From Streptococcus oralis (GTDB lineage: Bacteria; Bacillota; Bacilli; Lactobacillales; Streptococcaceae), in assembly GCF_001983955.1 (NCBI RefSeq), contig NZ_CP019562.1, positions 1,674,001 through 1,738,000 of the forward strand: a stretch of 64,000 nucleotides of DNA, given 5' to 3'. The position numbers were made by a program, and so were the translations under genes. The number at the start of each line of letters is the position of its first letter. Within the stretch, counting starts at the first letter, position 1. The notes below the pieces were generated by a model. The model worked only from the letters and a program-made list of their open reading frames with translations, did not search any database and was not told where the DNA came from. This document shows positions 1 to 9,058 of this stretch, one piece after another.

Positions 1-143
1 TTTTATATGATCCTAAAGAGGGAGGAATTGGTAAAAAACGATGGGTGGAAAAACTTCTACTATCGACTTATCCTCTTTTAAGACAAAAAAATACAGATCT
101 AGATTTACTCAAGAAGGAGAATCCACATGGTTTTTTGGAATAA
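1..143 (+). CDS. 3' end of an unidentified gene (partial)
   Basis: An open frame runs in from the window edge in the frame beginning at base 3 and ends with TAA at 141-143. It encodes about 46 residues rich in Lys and Leu, ending in NPHGFLE. It overlaps the VanW gene by 17 bases, which suggests translational coupling and one transcript. No family is recognisable from the tail. Nothing upstream is visible. Confidence 0.55.
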   Translation, partial: LYDPKEGGIGKKRWVEKLLLSTYPLLRQKNTDLDLLKKENPHGFLE

Positions 144-963
144 AGATCTTTTGTTTTGTGAGATTAGTCCCATCACATATAAAATTTCTCTCAAGAAAGA
201 AAATCTCAAACGACATATTCAAAACTTCAAGCAAGGTAAAAAATTTTCAAAAGTACGTCAAGAAAAACTTCTACCTAACTTGGTATCATCATACTCTACT
301 CAGTTAATAAAACATGGCCCAGGTATTGATATCAACCTTCAAAAAGGGAAAGCAACTAACATTCAAATTGCAGCCCAAACTTTAAATCATATTATGATTT
401 ATCCTGGAGAAGAATTTTCTTTTTGGAGTTTAGTTGGAAATATAACAAAGAGAAAAGGTTACCAAGAGGGACGAGTAATTGTCAACGAGAAAGTACAATC
501 TGGCATTGGAGGAGGTCTATGCAATTTAGCTAACCTACTTCATCTTTTAATCGTCCATAGCCCTATGGAAATTACGGAATTCCATGCTCATTCGGATGCA
601 CTGGATCCAGACAAGGACACACGAAAACCATTTTCTAACGGAACGTCTGTTCAATATAATCATCAGGACTATCGTTTCAAAAACAACACTGAACAAATCA
701 TTCAGCTACGAATATGGGTAGAAAATGAAATTCTATTTGGAGAATTACGTAGCGAATCACAATTCCCCTTCACTTATCAAATTGTTGAAGAAAATCACCA
801 CTTCAAAAAAGAAGGGGACCATTACTATCGTAACTCTTTGATTTATCGTGAAAAACTGGACCGTATCACTGAACAGACTTTGGAAAAAGAGCTTGTTCTG
901 AAAAATCATTCAAAAGTAATGTATGATCCTGATCTTATCCCTAAAGAAATGATTAAACAATAA
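127..963 (+). CDS. VanW family protein
   Basis: The 278-residue protein carries the VanW domain: the region around residues 95-135 has the characteristic GEEFSFW, GYQEGRVI and GIGGGLCNLANLL stretches, followed by HAHSDA and SVQYN segments. VanW was named from enterococcal vancomycin-resistance clusters, but most homologues are in glycopeptide-sensitive bacteria and the biochemical role is unknown. A link to the cell wall is only an inference. The ATG at 127 is preceded by AAGGAG, which supports this start. No other van genes are near, so this is not evidence of resistance. Confidence 0.85.
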   Translation: MVFWNKDLLFCEISPITYKISLKKENLKRHIQNFKQGKKFSKVRQEKLLPNLVSSYSTQLIKHGPGIDINLQKGKATNIQIAAQTLNHIMIYPGEEFSFWSLVGNITKRKGYQEGRVIVNEKVQSGIGGGLCNLANLLHLLIVHSPMEITEFHAHSDALDPDKDTRKPFSNGTSVQYNHQDYRFKNNTEQIIQLRIWVENEILFGELRSESQFPFTYQIVEENHHFKKEGDHYYRNSLIYREKLDRITEQTLEKELVLKNHSKVMYDPDLIPKEMIKQ

Positions 964-1023
964 TCTGAATCCTTTTATTTTCCAATCTATAGTATTCAGA
1001 TTAAAAGTTAAAAAGGAACTTTT

Positions 1024-1689
1024 ATGAACTCACCTAAATTAATTGTTATGCTGACGCATAATGATCACACTATTGAAAATGCACGTGACATCTTCGAAGT
1101 ATGTAAGAATTCTAAGGCTCAATGTTGGGGTTTTAAAGAAAGACCTCTCCCAATTTCAGAAATGAAGGCTCTATTTTCAGAAATGAAGGCTTGTGGTAAA
1201 ACTACTTTTCTTGAAGTTGTTGAGTATGATGAAGAAAGTGGACTTCACGGTGCACAGATTGCAAAAGAATGTGGGTGTGATGTGTTGATGGGAACAGTTT
1301 TCTTTGATTCTATCAACCAGTTTTGCAAAGATAACCAAATCAAATATATGCCATTTGTTGGCCAAATCACTGGACGTCCATCTGTTCTTGAAGGTTCCAT
1401 AGAAAGTATGATTGCACAAGCGAGAGAATACCTTGAAAAAGGTGTCTACGGTATCGATTTGCTAGGTTATCGATACACTGGTGATCCAGTAGCATTGAGT
1501 AAAGCTTTTGTCCAAGAAATTCAAGCACCAGTTTGTTTAGCTGGAAGTATTGATTGTTATGAACGTTTGGATGAAGTAATAGAAACGAATCCATGGGCCT
1601 TTACAGTTGGCAGTGCATTTTTTGAAGAAAAATTTGGATCTGATATTCATAAGCAGATTAATAATGTTTGTGATTATATAGGTAGATAA
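1024..1689 (+). CDS. conserved beta/alpha-barrel protein of unknown function
   Basis: 221 residues with alternating strand-helix pattern and glycine-rich turns (GSIDCYE, TVGSAFFEEKFG) near the C terminus that resemble the phosphate-binding end of a TIM barrel. I recognise it as a conserved Firmicutes family without an assigned reaction. The segments FLEVVEYDEE, GVYGIDLLGYRYTGD and PVCLAGSI are the most family-like parts. RBS AAAGGA lies 7 bases before the ATG. It lies 60 bases after the VanW gene on the same strand and ends before a clear terminator, so the two may be cotranscribed. No catalytic residues can be assigned. Confidence 0.7.
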   Translation: MNSPKLIVMLTHNDHTIENARDIFEVCKNSKAQCWGFKERPLPISEMKALFSEMKACGKTTFLEVVEYDEESGLHGAQIAKECGCDVLMGTVFFDSINQFCKDNQIKYMPFVGQITGRPSVLEGSIESMIAQAREYLEKGVYGIDLLGYRYTGDPVALSKAFVQEIQAPVCLAGSIDCYERLDEVIETNPWAFTVGSAFFEEKFGSDIHKQINNVCDYIGR

Positions 1690-1714
1690 TTTAAAATAGA
1701 TTTTCAGAGTGAAT

Positions 1715-1765
1715 TTACCCTCCAGAAATTAGATTTTTATATCTGACTTTTGGAAGGTAATTTTT
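1715..1765 (+). terminator. intrinsic terminator after the barrel gene
   Basis: Arms TTACCCTCCA and TGGAAGGTAA pair at 9 of 10 positions and are followed by five T residues. The loop is long (about 26 bases). Confidence 0.7.
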
Positions 1766-1799
1766 ATTTTACTCCGATAATTCAATTATTATAATTCTA

Positions 1800-1935
1800 A
1801 ACTAGCAATCATTAAAAAAATCAAGAGATAACTCTTGAGTGCTTTGAAACGTTGATAGTATCGTATTGATTAACGTTTTGAGGCAACTGACTTTGTCAGA
1901 TTGCAGCCACATTTGTAAGCGACTAAAGTCGCAAC
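1800..1935. repeat. possible degenerate interspersed repeat in an intergenic region
   Basis: The convergent gap 1690-2025 has no plausible gene. Besides the two terminators it holds several short perfect hairpins in a row: CTGACTTTGTCAG at 1887-1899 and GCGACTAAAGTCGC at 1919-1932, plus an inverted ACGTT/AACGT pair around 1848-1876. The style recalls the decayed small intergenic repeats common in mitis-group genomes, but I cannot assign it to BOX, RUP or SPRITE. Confidence 0.3.
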
Positions 1936-1970
1936 AACTGTGTCAATTGCACCAATTTAGTAAGAAAGTA

Positions 1971-2000
1971 TAAAAAAAAGAGCACCTCGGAAGGTGCTCT
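1971..2000 (-). terminator. rpsI terminator
   Basis: Perfect 9-bp stem AGAGCACCT/AGGTGCTCT with loop CGGA. On the minus strand it is followed by a run of eight T residues. Confidence 0.9.
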
Positions 2001-2025
2001 CTGTAAGTATAGTAATTCTCTCGAA

Positions 2026-2418
2026 TTAACGTTTACTAAATTGTGATGCTTTACGAGCTTTCTTAAGACCTGGCTTCTTACGCTCAACTTTACGTGAGTC
2101 ACGTGTAAGAAGTCCTGCGCGTTTCAATGAATCGCGGAAGTCTGGGTCTACTTGAAGAAGGGCACGAGCGATACCGTGACGGATAGCTCCTGCTTGACCA
2201 GCGTATCCACCACCTACAACGTTAACGAAAACGTCGTATGAACCTACAGTTGAAGTAACTGCGAATGGTTGGTTGATAACAAGACGAAGGTCAGCGTGCG
2301 GGATGTACTCTTCAACATCTTTTTTGTTAACAGTGATTTTACCAGTTCCTGGAACAAGGCGAACGCGTGCAACAGCGTTTTTACGACGTCCAGTACCTGC
2401 ATATTGTGCTTGTGACAT
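2026..2418 (-). CDS. rpsI: 30S ribosomal protein S9
   Basis: 130 residues, the usual length. It begins [19 protein letters not shown] and ends in the basic [14 protein letters not shown] tail, which reaches the P-site of the small subunit. It is the distal gene of the conserved rplM-rpsI pair, 18 bases after rplM, and ends before a strong terminator. Confidence 0.98.
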   Translation of the reverse strand: MSQAQYAGTGRRKNAVARVRLVPGTGKITVNKKDVEEYIPHADLRLVINQPFAVTSTVGSYDVFVNVVGGGYAGQAGAIRHGIARALLQVDPDFRDSLKRAGLLTRDSRKVERKKPGLKKARKASQFSKR

Positions 2419-2436
2419 ACTTTATTGTTCCTTTCC

Positions 2437-2883
2437 TTAGATAAGTCCTGAAATATCAAGAACTTCTGGTTGTTGTGCAGCGTGAGTGTGCTCAGCTCCA
2501 ACGAATACTTTCAATTTCATACCTTGAGCGCGGCCAAGAGTATTGTGTGGAAGCATACCTTTAACTGATTTTTCGATCAAACGTACTGCATTTTTAGAAC
2601 GAAGTTCACCAGCAGAGATTTGTTTCAATCCACCTGGGTGGTTTGAGTGAGTGTAGTAGATCTTATCAGTTGCTTTTTTACCAGTCAATTTAACTTTTTC
2701 AGCATTGATAACGATTACGAAGTCACCTGTATCAGTGTGTGGTGTGAATGTTGGTTTGTTTTTTCCGCGAAGTACGCTAGCAACAACTGCTGAAAGGCGT
2801 CCAAGAGGTACATCAGTTGCGTCAACAACGTACCATTTGCGTTCTACTTGGCCTGGTTTAGCCATGAATGTAGTTTTGTTCAT
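2437..2883 (-). CDS. rplM: 50S ribosomal protein L13
   Basis: 148 residues. The frame is open further upstream, but the family start is [11 protein letters not shown], and the ATG at 2881-2883 has an AGGAGA RBS a few bases upstream. The longer reading would translate the regulatory leader. Conserved L13 segments include [14 protein letters not shown]-type LGRLS, KPTFTPH and [10 protein letters not shown]13 is an early assembly protein of the large subunit. Expression is probably controlled by the leader upstream. Confidence 0.97.
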   Translation of the reverse strand: MNKTTFMAKPGQVERKWYVVDATDVPLGRLSAVVASVLRGKNKPTFTPHTDTGDFVIVINAEKVKLTGKKATDKIYYTHSNHPGGLKQISAGELRSKNAVRLIEKSVKGMLPHNTLGRAQGMKLKVFVGAEHTHAAQQPEVLDISGLI

Positions 2884-2893
2884 GATTTCTCCT

Positions 2894-2988
2894 ATATGAA
2901 TATCGTTTTTGTTTACAGGGCGGATGTTCCGGTCCGCGGGGTATTTGAAAGGTTCCGGGGCCTTACAAATGGGGTAAACAATACCGTC
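2894..2988 (-). promoter_or_regulatory. L13 ribosomal leader RNA
   Basis: Between the rplM promoter and RBS the minus strand carries the GACGGTATTGTTTACCCC-type element and a downstream GC-rich helix region (CCCCGCGGACCGGAACATCC). This matches the Firmicutes L13 leader, which autoregulates rplM-rpsI. I recognise it by pattern; a covariance search would fix the borders. Confidence 0.75.
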
Positions 2989-2992
2989 TACT

Positions 2993-3022
2993 ATCATACC
3001 AAATTTTACTACTAAAAGTCAA
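2993..3022 (-). promoter_or_regulatory. rplM-rpsI promoter
   Basis: -35 TTGACT (3017-3022), 18-base spacer, -10 TATGAT (2993-2998), directly upstream of the L13 leader. Confidence 0.75.
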
Positions 3023-3063
3023 TAGATATGAAAAATATTTTTGCCGATTTCAGTGTTTAACAT

Positions 3064-3088
3064 CTAGAAAAACCTCGCTTTTGCGAGG
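3064..3088 (-). terminator. terminator of the ABC exporter operon
   Basis: Stem CCTCGC/GCGAGG with TTTT loop, followed by a T run on the minus strand. Confidence 0.85.
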
Positions 3089-3093
3089 ATCTC

Positions 3094-4293
3094 CTATTTA
3101 TAAGCTAAGGCACGTTTAAAGGTTTTCCAGATTCCCAAATCATCTGTTTGAAGGACTAGACTAGCATACATGCGGCCGATAAAGGCTGTCGCAGTAACTG
3201 CAAAGACAACCGTTATAGCAAGGGAAATCCAAGCTTCTAGACCACTCGCATACCCATTTATAGCTCTAAATGGCATAAAGAAGGTCGAGATGAAAGGAAT
3301 ATAGGAACCAATTTTCAGAACTAAATTATCCCCAGCAGCACCTAGAGCAGTCACTCCGACAAATCCTGCTATAATCAAGATCATCAATGGCGACAAGGCC
3401 TTTCCTGAATCCTCAGGGCGAGAAACCATAGAGCCTAGAAAGGCTGCTAAAACAACGTACATAAAGAGGCTAACCAAGACAAACAATAAGGTATTGAGCG
3501 AGAAGGCCTCTCCTAGATGATTTAAAATCCCAGATTGTGCCAAGATAGGGATATCTTTAAAGAGCAGAATGGCAGCAAGTCCACCTACGACGTAAATGCC
3601 AATATGAGTCAAAATCACAAGAAGTAGAGCTAGCATGCGAGCGTAGAAATAATGACTAGCTCGGATACTAGAGAAGACCACCTCCATGATTTTGGTTCCT
3701 TTCTCGCTAGCTACTTCCTGAGCAGTGACACTAGCATAGGTAATCAAAATCATATAAAGGAAGAAACCAAGCCCTGCGGCCGCAATGGTTTGAACAATTT
3801 TTTTGTTTTCCTTAGATTCATCAATCTTCTCAGTAAAATCAACAGTTTGACTCAGGCGTTTTTCCTGTTCTTGAGACAAATTGGCTGCCGAACGATTGAG
3901 TTGGTATTGCAGTTCGTTTAACTTATTGGTTACTGCTAGTTTGATGCCTGTTTCAAGAGAAGTTTCACCATGATAGACGGCCTTGAGGACACTGTCCTCT
4001 TGGTCAATGGTTAGGTAACCTTTGATTTTCTCATCCTTGATAGCAGCCTGGGCACTGGCTTCATCCTTATAATCAAAGTTGATACCATTGGTACCCTTGA
4101 GCCCTTCTTCCACAGATGGCACAGTTGTTACTACTGCTATCTTGCTATTCTTGGCCATAGAAGACCCTTGGAGAAAGCCGATTCCTACAGATAAGGCTAA
4201 AAAGAGGAACGGCGAAATCACCATAAAGAAGAAACTCCACGACTTGACATGTCGAAGATAGGTTTCCTTCATTACAACCCACATATTTCTCAT
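3094..4293 (-). CDS. ABC-2 type transporter permease (NatB/YhaP-like)
   Basis: 399 residues with one N-terminal membrane segment (about 19-43), a large extracytoplasmic region (about 45-170), and then five or so hydrophobic segments from about 170 to 385. This is the topology of ABC-2 permeases such as NatB and YhaP, which export sodium or small hydrophobic compounds. Its ATP overlaps the ATPase gene stop by 4 bases, so the two are translationally coupled. The substrate cannot be told from sequence. Confidence 0.85.
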   Translation of the reverse strand: MRNMWVVMKETYLRHVKSWSFFFMVISPFLFLALSVGIGFLQGSSMAKNSKIAVVTTVPSVEEGLKGTNGINFDYKDEASAQAAIKDEKIKGYLTIDQEDSVLKAVYHGETSLETGIKLAVTNKLNELQYQLNRSAANLSQEQEKRLSQTVDFTEKIDESKENKKIVQTIAAAGLGFFLYMILITYASVTAQEVASEKGTKIMEVVFSSIRASHYFYARMLALLLVILTHIGIYVVGGLAAILLFKDIPILAQSGILNHLGEAFSLNTLLFVLVSLFMYVVLAAFLGSMVSRPEDSGKALSPLMILIIAGFVGVTALGAAGDNLVLKIGSYIPFISTFFMPFRAINGYASGLEAWISLAITVVFAVTATAFIGRMYASLVLQTDDLGIWKTFKRALAYK

Positions 4294-5183
4294 ACTTCCA
4301 CCCCTGATTCTAGTTTAAAGATTTCATCGATTGTTGGAGCCTGTTGGTCAAAGGTCGCAATATATTGACCTTGAGTGAGGATTGGGAAGAGTTCCCTTCC
4401 AGCACTTTCATCATCTAGGATCAATTTCCAACTACCTTGCTTGGTCAAGCTCACCTGTTTGACATGAGGAAGATTTTCCAATTCTTCCTTGCTTCGTTCA
4501 CTTGAAACAAAGAGACGCGTTTTCCCGTATTGATTGCGAACTTCTTGGACCGGTCCATGCAAGACTACACGCCCATCTCGAATCATGAGAATATCATCGC
4601 AAAGCTCCTCGACATTGGTCATGACATGGTCTGAAAAGATAATGGTTGCACCACGCTCTTTTTCTTTTAAGATGACCTGCTTGAGCAACTCAGTATTGAC
4701 TGGATCCAGTCCACTAAAAGGCTCATCCAGAATAATCAAGTCTGGTTCATGGATTAGAGTAATAATCAGTTGGATTTTCTGCTGATTCCCTTTTGAGAGA
4801 CTCTTGATCTTGTCTGTTAATTTCCCCTTAACTTCTAGTTTTTCCATCCATTGAGGGAGTTTTTCCTTGACCTCCTTGGCATCCATGCCTTTCAGAGTAG
4901 CCAGGTAGCGAACTTGCTCAAGGACTGTCAACTTGGGCATGAGACTGCGTTCTTCAGGCAAATAACCTATCCGAGCGTAGGTTTCCTGACGAATCTCCTG
5001 CCCATCCAGACTGATCTCTCCTTGGTACTCCAAAAATTTCAAAATACTGTGGAAAATCGTTGTTTTCCCAGCACCATTTTTTCCGACCAGCCCTAGAATT
5101 CGTCCTGGACTTGCCTGAAAATCGACACCAAACAAGACTTGCTTGGAACCGAAACTTTTCTCTAGATTTCTTACTTCTAGCAT
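4290..5183 (-). CDS. ABC transporter ATP-binding protein (NatA/YhaQ-like)
   Basis: 297 residues. Walker A GLVGKNGAGKTT (about 32-43), signature LSKGNQQK (about 138), Walker B LIILDEPFSGLD (about 154-165), followed by an H-loop in FSDHV. The C-terminal third resembles the accessory domain seen in drug- and sodium-export ATPases. It forms an exporter with the permease that follows. It has its own promoter at 5211-5239 and an RBS GGAGGTGG just upstream of the ATG. Confidence 0.9.
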   Translation of the reverse strand: MLEVRNLEKSFGSKQVLFGVDFQASPGRILGLVGKNGAGKTTIFHSILKFLEYQGEISLDGQEIRQETYARIGYLPEERSLMPKLTVLEQVRYLATLKGMDAKEVKEKLPQWMEKLEVKGKLTDKIKSLSKGNQQKIQLIITLIHEPDLIILDEPFSGLDPVNTELLKQVILKEKERGATIIFSDHVMTNVEELCDDILMIRDGRVVLHGPVQEVRNQYGKTRLFVSSERSKEELENLPHVKQVSLTKQGSWKLILDDESAGRELFPILTQGQYIATFDQQAPTIDEIFKLESGVEV

Positions 5184-5210
5184 CTTCCACCTCCGAAATA
5201 TGTTGCACTT

Positions 5211-5239
5211 ATTATACTCCTTTTTGATAGCCTTTACAA
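5211..5239 (-). promoter_or_regulatory. promoter of the ABC exporter operon
   Basis: -35 TTGTAA (5234-5239), 17-base spacer, -10 TATAAT (5211-5216). Confidence 0.7.
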
Positions 5240-5510
5240 CGATTTATGTCCATTTTTAAATTTTGATTTCAAGAAGGATATTTTCTGGATAGGAACTTTA
5301 TTAGCTTATCACCAAGCATTTTAGTCCTCCAGATTTTAAGTGATAAATTTATTATACTCATTTCTTGATAAATCCGTTGGCTATGTCCTCAAATGTTCAT
5401 TTTTAGTCCCGAATTGTTGCTACTAATCTTCATCATTCTGCCTAGCTTATCGTACTATTTTATTGTATAATTTTGATAGACTATAGATTATCATAGGCTA
5501 GGAATCTGAT
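5240..5510. other. divergent intergenic region
   Basis: AT-rich with no plausible gene. A TATAAT at 5466-5471 lies 40 bases before the hydrolase gene and could be its -10, but no good -35 is seen. No repeat family was recognised. Confidence 0.4.
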
Positions 5511-6416
5511 ATGAAAAAAAGACTTAAACTCGAACCAAACAACAATAACTTAATCATTTGGGAAGCTGAACAGCCAAAAGCCGTTCTTCAGATTGTACAT
5601 GGCATGGTAGAATACGTAGAACGATATGAAGAATTTGCTCTAGCTATGAATAAAGAAGGCTTTACTGTTATCGGCCATGATCATCTCGGCCACGGCTATA
5701 CTGCTCAAAATCCAAGTCAACTCGGAGTCTTTCCTGAATCTCCCGAGGAACTCATCGATGATATTGAAAGAGTGACCTCCTTCATTCAAGAAAGTTATAC
5801 AGGACTCCCAATCGTCCTTTTAGGGCATTCTATGGGGTCTCTTATGTGTCGCTATTATGCAGCTAAAAGAAAACCACCTATCAATGCCTTGATCATCATG
5901 GGAACTGGCCAACAACCTCAATTTCTGACTCGATTCGCTCTTATCTTAACAGAATGCATTCGACTTATAAAAGGGAATAAACACCGTAGTAAACTCTTGA
6001 CTTATCTATCAACTGATAGCTTTAATCGAACTATTAAAAATCCTAAAACATCTGTCGATTGGCTCTCAAAAAATGAAGAATCCAACCAAGCTTATCTGAA
6101 GGATCCATTCTGTCAATTCATACCTACTATTCCCATGTACCGATCTATTTTTTACTTTTCTAACCAAGTAGCGAGTAAACAAGTAATCGATGAGATTCCA
6201 ACCCAACTCCCAATTCTTGTGATTTCGGGACAAGAAGACCCTCTAGGCGAAAATGGTAAAGGTATAGAAAGATTTGTAAAACTCCTAAAGGCTTCACATT
6301 CGAAAGTAAGTCTCCGATTAGTTGAAGAGGCTCGTCACGAAATTCTAAACGAGAATAATCGAAACGATACCTATCACTTCATAGCTGATTGGATGACAAA
6401 AAATATCGATGTCTGA
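5511..6416 (+). CDS. alpha/beta hydrolase, lysophospholipase / monoacylglycerol lipase-like
   Basis: 301 residues. It has the nucleophile elbow GHSMGS (about residue 104), an oxyanion-type QIVHGMVEYVERY near the N terminus, a DHLGHG segment, a probable acid in ISGQEDPLG (about 243) and a histidine in EARHEILNE (about 281). This is the Hydrolase_4 / PldB-like layout. Family members cleave lysophospholipids or monoacylglycerols. There is no signal peptide, so it should be cytoplasmic. Substrate is inferred from family only. It is monocistronic, with a terminator downstream. Confidence 0.85.
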   Translation: MKKRLKLEPNNNNLIIWEAEQPKAVLQIVHGMVEYVERYEEFALAMNKEGFTVIGHDHLGHGYTAQNPSQLGVFPESPEELIDDIERVTSFIQESYTGLPIVLLGHSMGSLMCRYYAAKRKPPINALIIMGTGQQPQFLTRFALILTECIRLIKGNKHRSKLLTYLSTDSFNRTIKNPKTSVDWLSKNEESNQAYLKDPFCQFIPTIPMYRSIFYFSNQVASKQVIDEIPTQLPILVISGQEDPLGENGKGIERFVKLLKASHSKVSLRLVEEARHEILNENNRNDTYHFIADWMTKNIDV

Positions 6417-6466
6417 TCATCTTGTAACAGTATTAAAAAGGAGTTGTTTCCCCGTCAATTTGATTC

Positions 6467-6496
6467 AATCATCAGGCTAAAGCTTGATGATTTTTT
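6467..6496 (+). terminator. terminator of the hydrolase gene
   Basis: Perfect 8-bp stem AATCATCA/TGATGATT followed by a T run. Confidence 0.85.
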
Positions 6497-6533
6497 CTAC
6501 TAAAAAACCCACCCCGAAGGATGGATTGATGAG

Positions 6534-8939
6534 TTAACGTACTTCTGCATTGACTTTTTCTTCGAGTGATGCTTGGATTTTTTCCATATAGCGTGCGACT
6601 TCTTCGTCCGTTAAGCTGTCTTCTGGATTTTGGAAGGTCAAGCTATAGGCCATTGACTTCATGCCAACTCCCAGTTTTTCGCCCGAGAAGACGTCAAAGA
6701 GTTTGATATCTGTCAAACGTTTCACGCCGGCAGCTCGGATTGCGTCTACAACTTCTTGGTGAGTGACTTCTGCCTTGAGAAGTAGGGCCACGTCACGGCT
6801 GACTGCTGGGAATTTTGTGATTTCCACAAATGGATCAGCTGGTTGAAGGGCAGCTTCAATGGCTGAAAGGTTGAGCTCCGCTACATACGTTTCTGGAATA
6901 TCATAAGCCTTGGCAGTGACCGGATGCACTTGGCCAAGGAAACCAAGAACTTGGTCACCGAGTGAAATCACGGCTGTACGTCCTGGGTGAAGGCTAGCAA
7001 TCTCAGCTGTTGCTGTATAAGTCACTTCTAGTCCCAAGCGAGTAAAGAGCGCTTCAAGGATTCCCTTAGCATAGAAGAAATCAACTGGAACTGCTGCTGT
7101 TTGGAAGTCTTTTTCAGCAACCAAGCCTGTCAAGGCGAGGGCAAAACTGTTGATTTCGTTTGGTAATTCTTCTTTTGGATCGCCTGTTTGTTCAAAAACT
7201 TTTCCAATCTCGTAAAGAGCCAAGTTTTTGTTCTTACGAGCCACGTTGTAGGCAACGGTATCAAGGATACCTGAGACCATATTTTGACGGAGGACAGAAC
7301 GGTCCACTGTCATTGGCCACATGAGTTCTGTAAGGTTACTTGGTTGAGCCGTAAACTCAACTGCTTTTTCAGGAGTTGTCAGAGCGTAGGTGATGATTTC
7401 TGTCAAACCTGCTCCTTCAGCGATGGTACGAACTTGACGGCGCAATTTTTGTGTCGCAGTCAATTCGCCAGCTGTACCATCATCTTTTGGAAGACTAGTT
7501 GGCAAGCGATCATAACCATAGATACGGGCGATTTCTTCAAAGAGGTCCGCTTCGATGGTGATATCCCAACGACGACGGGGTACGCTGACTGTAAAGGCTT
7601 CAGCATTGCCAGAAAGGCCAAAGCCAAGACGACGGAAGACATCTTCGACATCAGCATATGAAAGTTCCGTACCAAGGACACGGTTGACGTCTGCAAGAGT
7701 CGAAGAAACTTCCACATCAGAAGTATCAAGCGCTCCTGCTGAAACGATGCCCTTACGCACTGTCGCACCTGCAAGATTAGCAATCATGCTAGCCGCCGCA
7801 TCAAGGGCTTCATTAACAGTTGCCACGTTGATCCCTTTTTCAAAGCGAGAAGATGATTCCGAACGAAGGTTAAGGCGTCCGCTAGTCTTGCGGATGGATT
7901 TACCATTGAAAACAGCCGCTTCAAGGACAACACGACTAGAATTTTCAGATATTTCTGTTGCTTGACCCCCCATGACACCTGCAAGGGCTACTGGTTTGTC
8001 AGCGACAGTGATGACTAAGTCATTTGTTTCCAAGTCACGCTCTTCACCATCTAAGGGCACCAATTTTTCACCAGCACGCGCTTCACGCACACGGATGTCA
8101 GTCCCTTCAAAGGTATCCAAGTCAAAGGCATGCATCGGTTGACCAAAGTAAAGCAGGATGTAGTTGGTTACGTCTACGACATTGTTAATCGGACGAATCC
8201 CTTCGTTCATGAGAAGGTTTTGCAACCATTGTGGACTTGGTGCGATGGTCACATTGTCCAAGATACGGGCCGCATAGTAAGGCGCCTTGTCTGTTTCAAT
8301 GCTGACAGAAAGGGCATCTGCTGCGGCTTGGTCTGTTTCTGTTAAACTGAATTCCTTAAAGTTGACTGCCTTGTCATAGATAGCTGCTACTTCGTGAGCT
8401 ACCCCACGCATAGAAAGAGCGTCTGCACGGTTAGGCGTGATGGAAAGTTCAATAATTTCATCATCCAAGTCTAAATAAGAGAAGACTTCATCCCCAGGAA
8501 CAGCATCTTGAGGCAAGATTTGGATCCCATCTGCAAATTCCTTAGGTACAACGGAGTCAGAAATCCCTAATTCACCAAGTGAGCAGATCATTCCGAGTGA
8601 TTCCAAACCACGGATTTTTCCTTTTTTAATCTTGTAGTTGTCCGCAATGCGAGCACCTGGAAGAGCCACCATAACCTTGATGCCTACGCGCACATTTGGG
8701 GCACCACAAACGATTTGACGGGCTTCTTCTTCGCCAACGTTAACCTGACAGACATGCAAGTGTGTTTCTGGCACATCTTCGCAAGACAAGACCTCACCGA
8801 CGACAATTTTTGAGAGACCGGCAGCTGGTGATTCGACACCTTCGACCTCAATCCCTGTAGTTGACATTTTCTCAGCCAACTCTTGTGATGGCACATCAAT
8901 GTCCACCAATTCTTTTAACCATTTATAAGATACAAGCAT
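6534..8939 (-). CDS. pheT: phenylalanyl-tRNA synthetase beta subunit
   Basis: 801 residues, full family length. The N-terminal tRNA-binding OB fold is at about 40-150 ([20 protein letters not shown]), followed by the B3/B4 editing region (about 210-390), B5 (about 405-475), the catalytic-like core, and the C-terminal anticodon-binding fold from about residue 705 ([12 protein letters not shown]). It charges tRNA-Phe as an alpha2beta2 enzyme with PheS. It lies 119 bases after pheS with no gene between, whereas in S. pneumoniae an acetyltransferase gene is usually found there. It should share the T-box control of pheS. Confidence 0.97.
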   Translation of the reverse strand: MLVSYKWLKELVDIDVPSQELAEKMSTTGIEVEGVESPAAGLSKIVVGEVLSCEDVPETHLHVCQVNVGEEEARQIVCGAPNVRVGIKVMVALPGARIADNYKIKKGKIRGLESLGMICSLGELGISDSVVPKEFADGIQILPQDAVPGDEVFSYLDLDDEIIELSITPNRADALSMRGVAHEVAAIYDKAVNFKEFSLTETDQAAADALSVSIETDKAPYYAARILDNVTIAPSPQWLQNLLMNEGIRPINNVVDVTNYILLYFGQPMHAFDLDTFEGTDIRVREARAGEKLVPLDGEERDLETNDLVITVADKPVALAGVMGGQATEISENSSRVVLEAAVFNGKSIRKTSGRLNLRSESSSRFEKGINVATVNEALDAAASMIANLAGATVRKGIVSAGALDTSDVEVSSTLADVNRVLGTELSYADVEDVFRRLGFGLSGNAEAFTVSVPRRRWDITIEADLFEEIARIYGYDRLPTSLPKDDGTAGELTATQKLRRQVRTIAEGAGLTEIITYALTTPEKAVEFTAQPSNLTELMWPMTVDRSVLRQNMVSGILDTVAYNVARKNKNLALYEIGKVFEQTGDPKEELPNEINSFALALTGLVAEKDFQTAAVPVDFFYAKGILEALFTRLGLEVTYTATAEIASLHPGRTAVISLGDQVLGFLGQVHPVTAKAYDIPETYVAELNLSAIEAALQPADPFVEITKFPAVSRDVALLLKAEVTHQEVVDAIRAAGVKRLTDIKLFDVFSGEKLGVGMKSMAYSLTFQNPEDSLTDEEVARYMEKIQASLEEKVNAEVR

Positions 8940-9058
8940 AATTCTGATTGTAAGATCTCACCGAGTAAGACCTTTTCAATTCCTTTCTTTTTCTTCGAGT
9001 CAGTCCTCACCATTCTCATCGAGAGAAAATGACTAGGAGTGTATTTCAGGTTTCAATC

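Noticed and set aside
41..307. 88-codon frame overlapping VanW
   Set aside because: It is in a different frame from the clear VanW gene and overlaps it over most of its length.
707..714. TACGAATA, the core of a competence cin-box
   Set aside because: It lies inside the VanW coding sequence, with no promoter spacing or gene start following it.
127..963. vancomycin resistance
   Set aside because: VanW alone without vanA/B/H/X or a ligase is not resistance evidence.
2884..2997. longer rplM start
   Set aside because: It would run through the L13 leader; the family start is at 2883.
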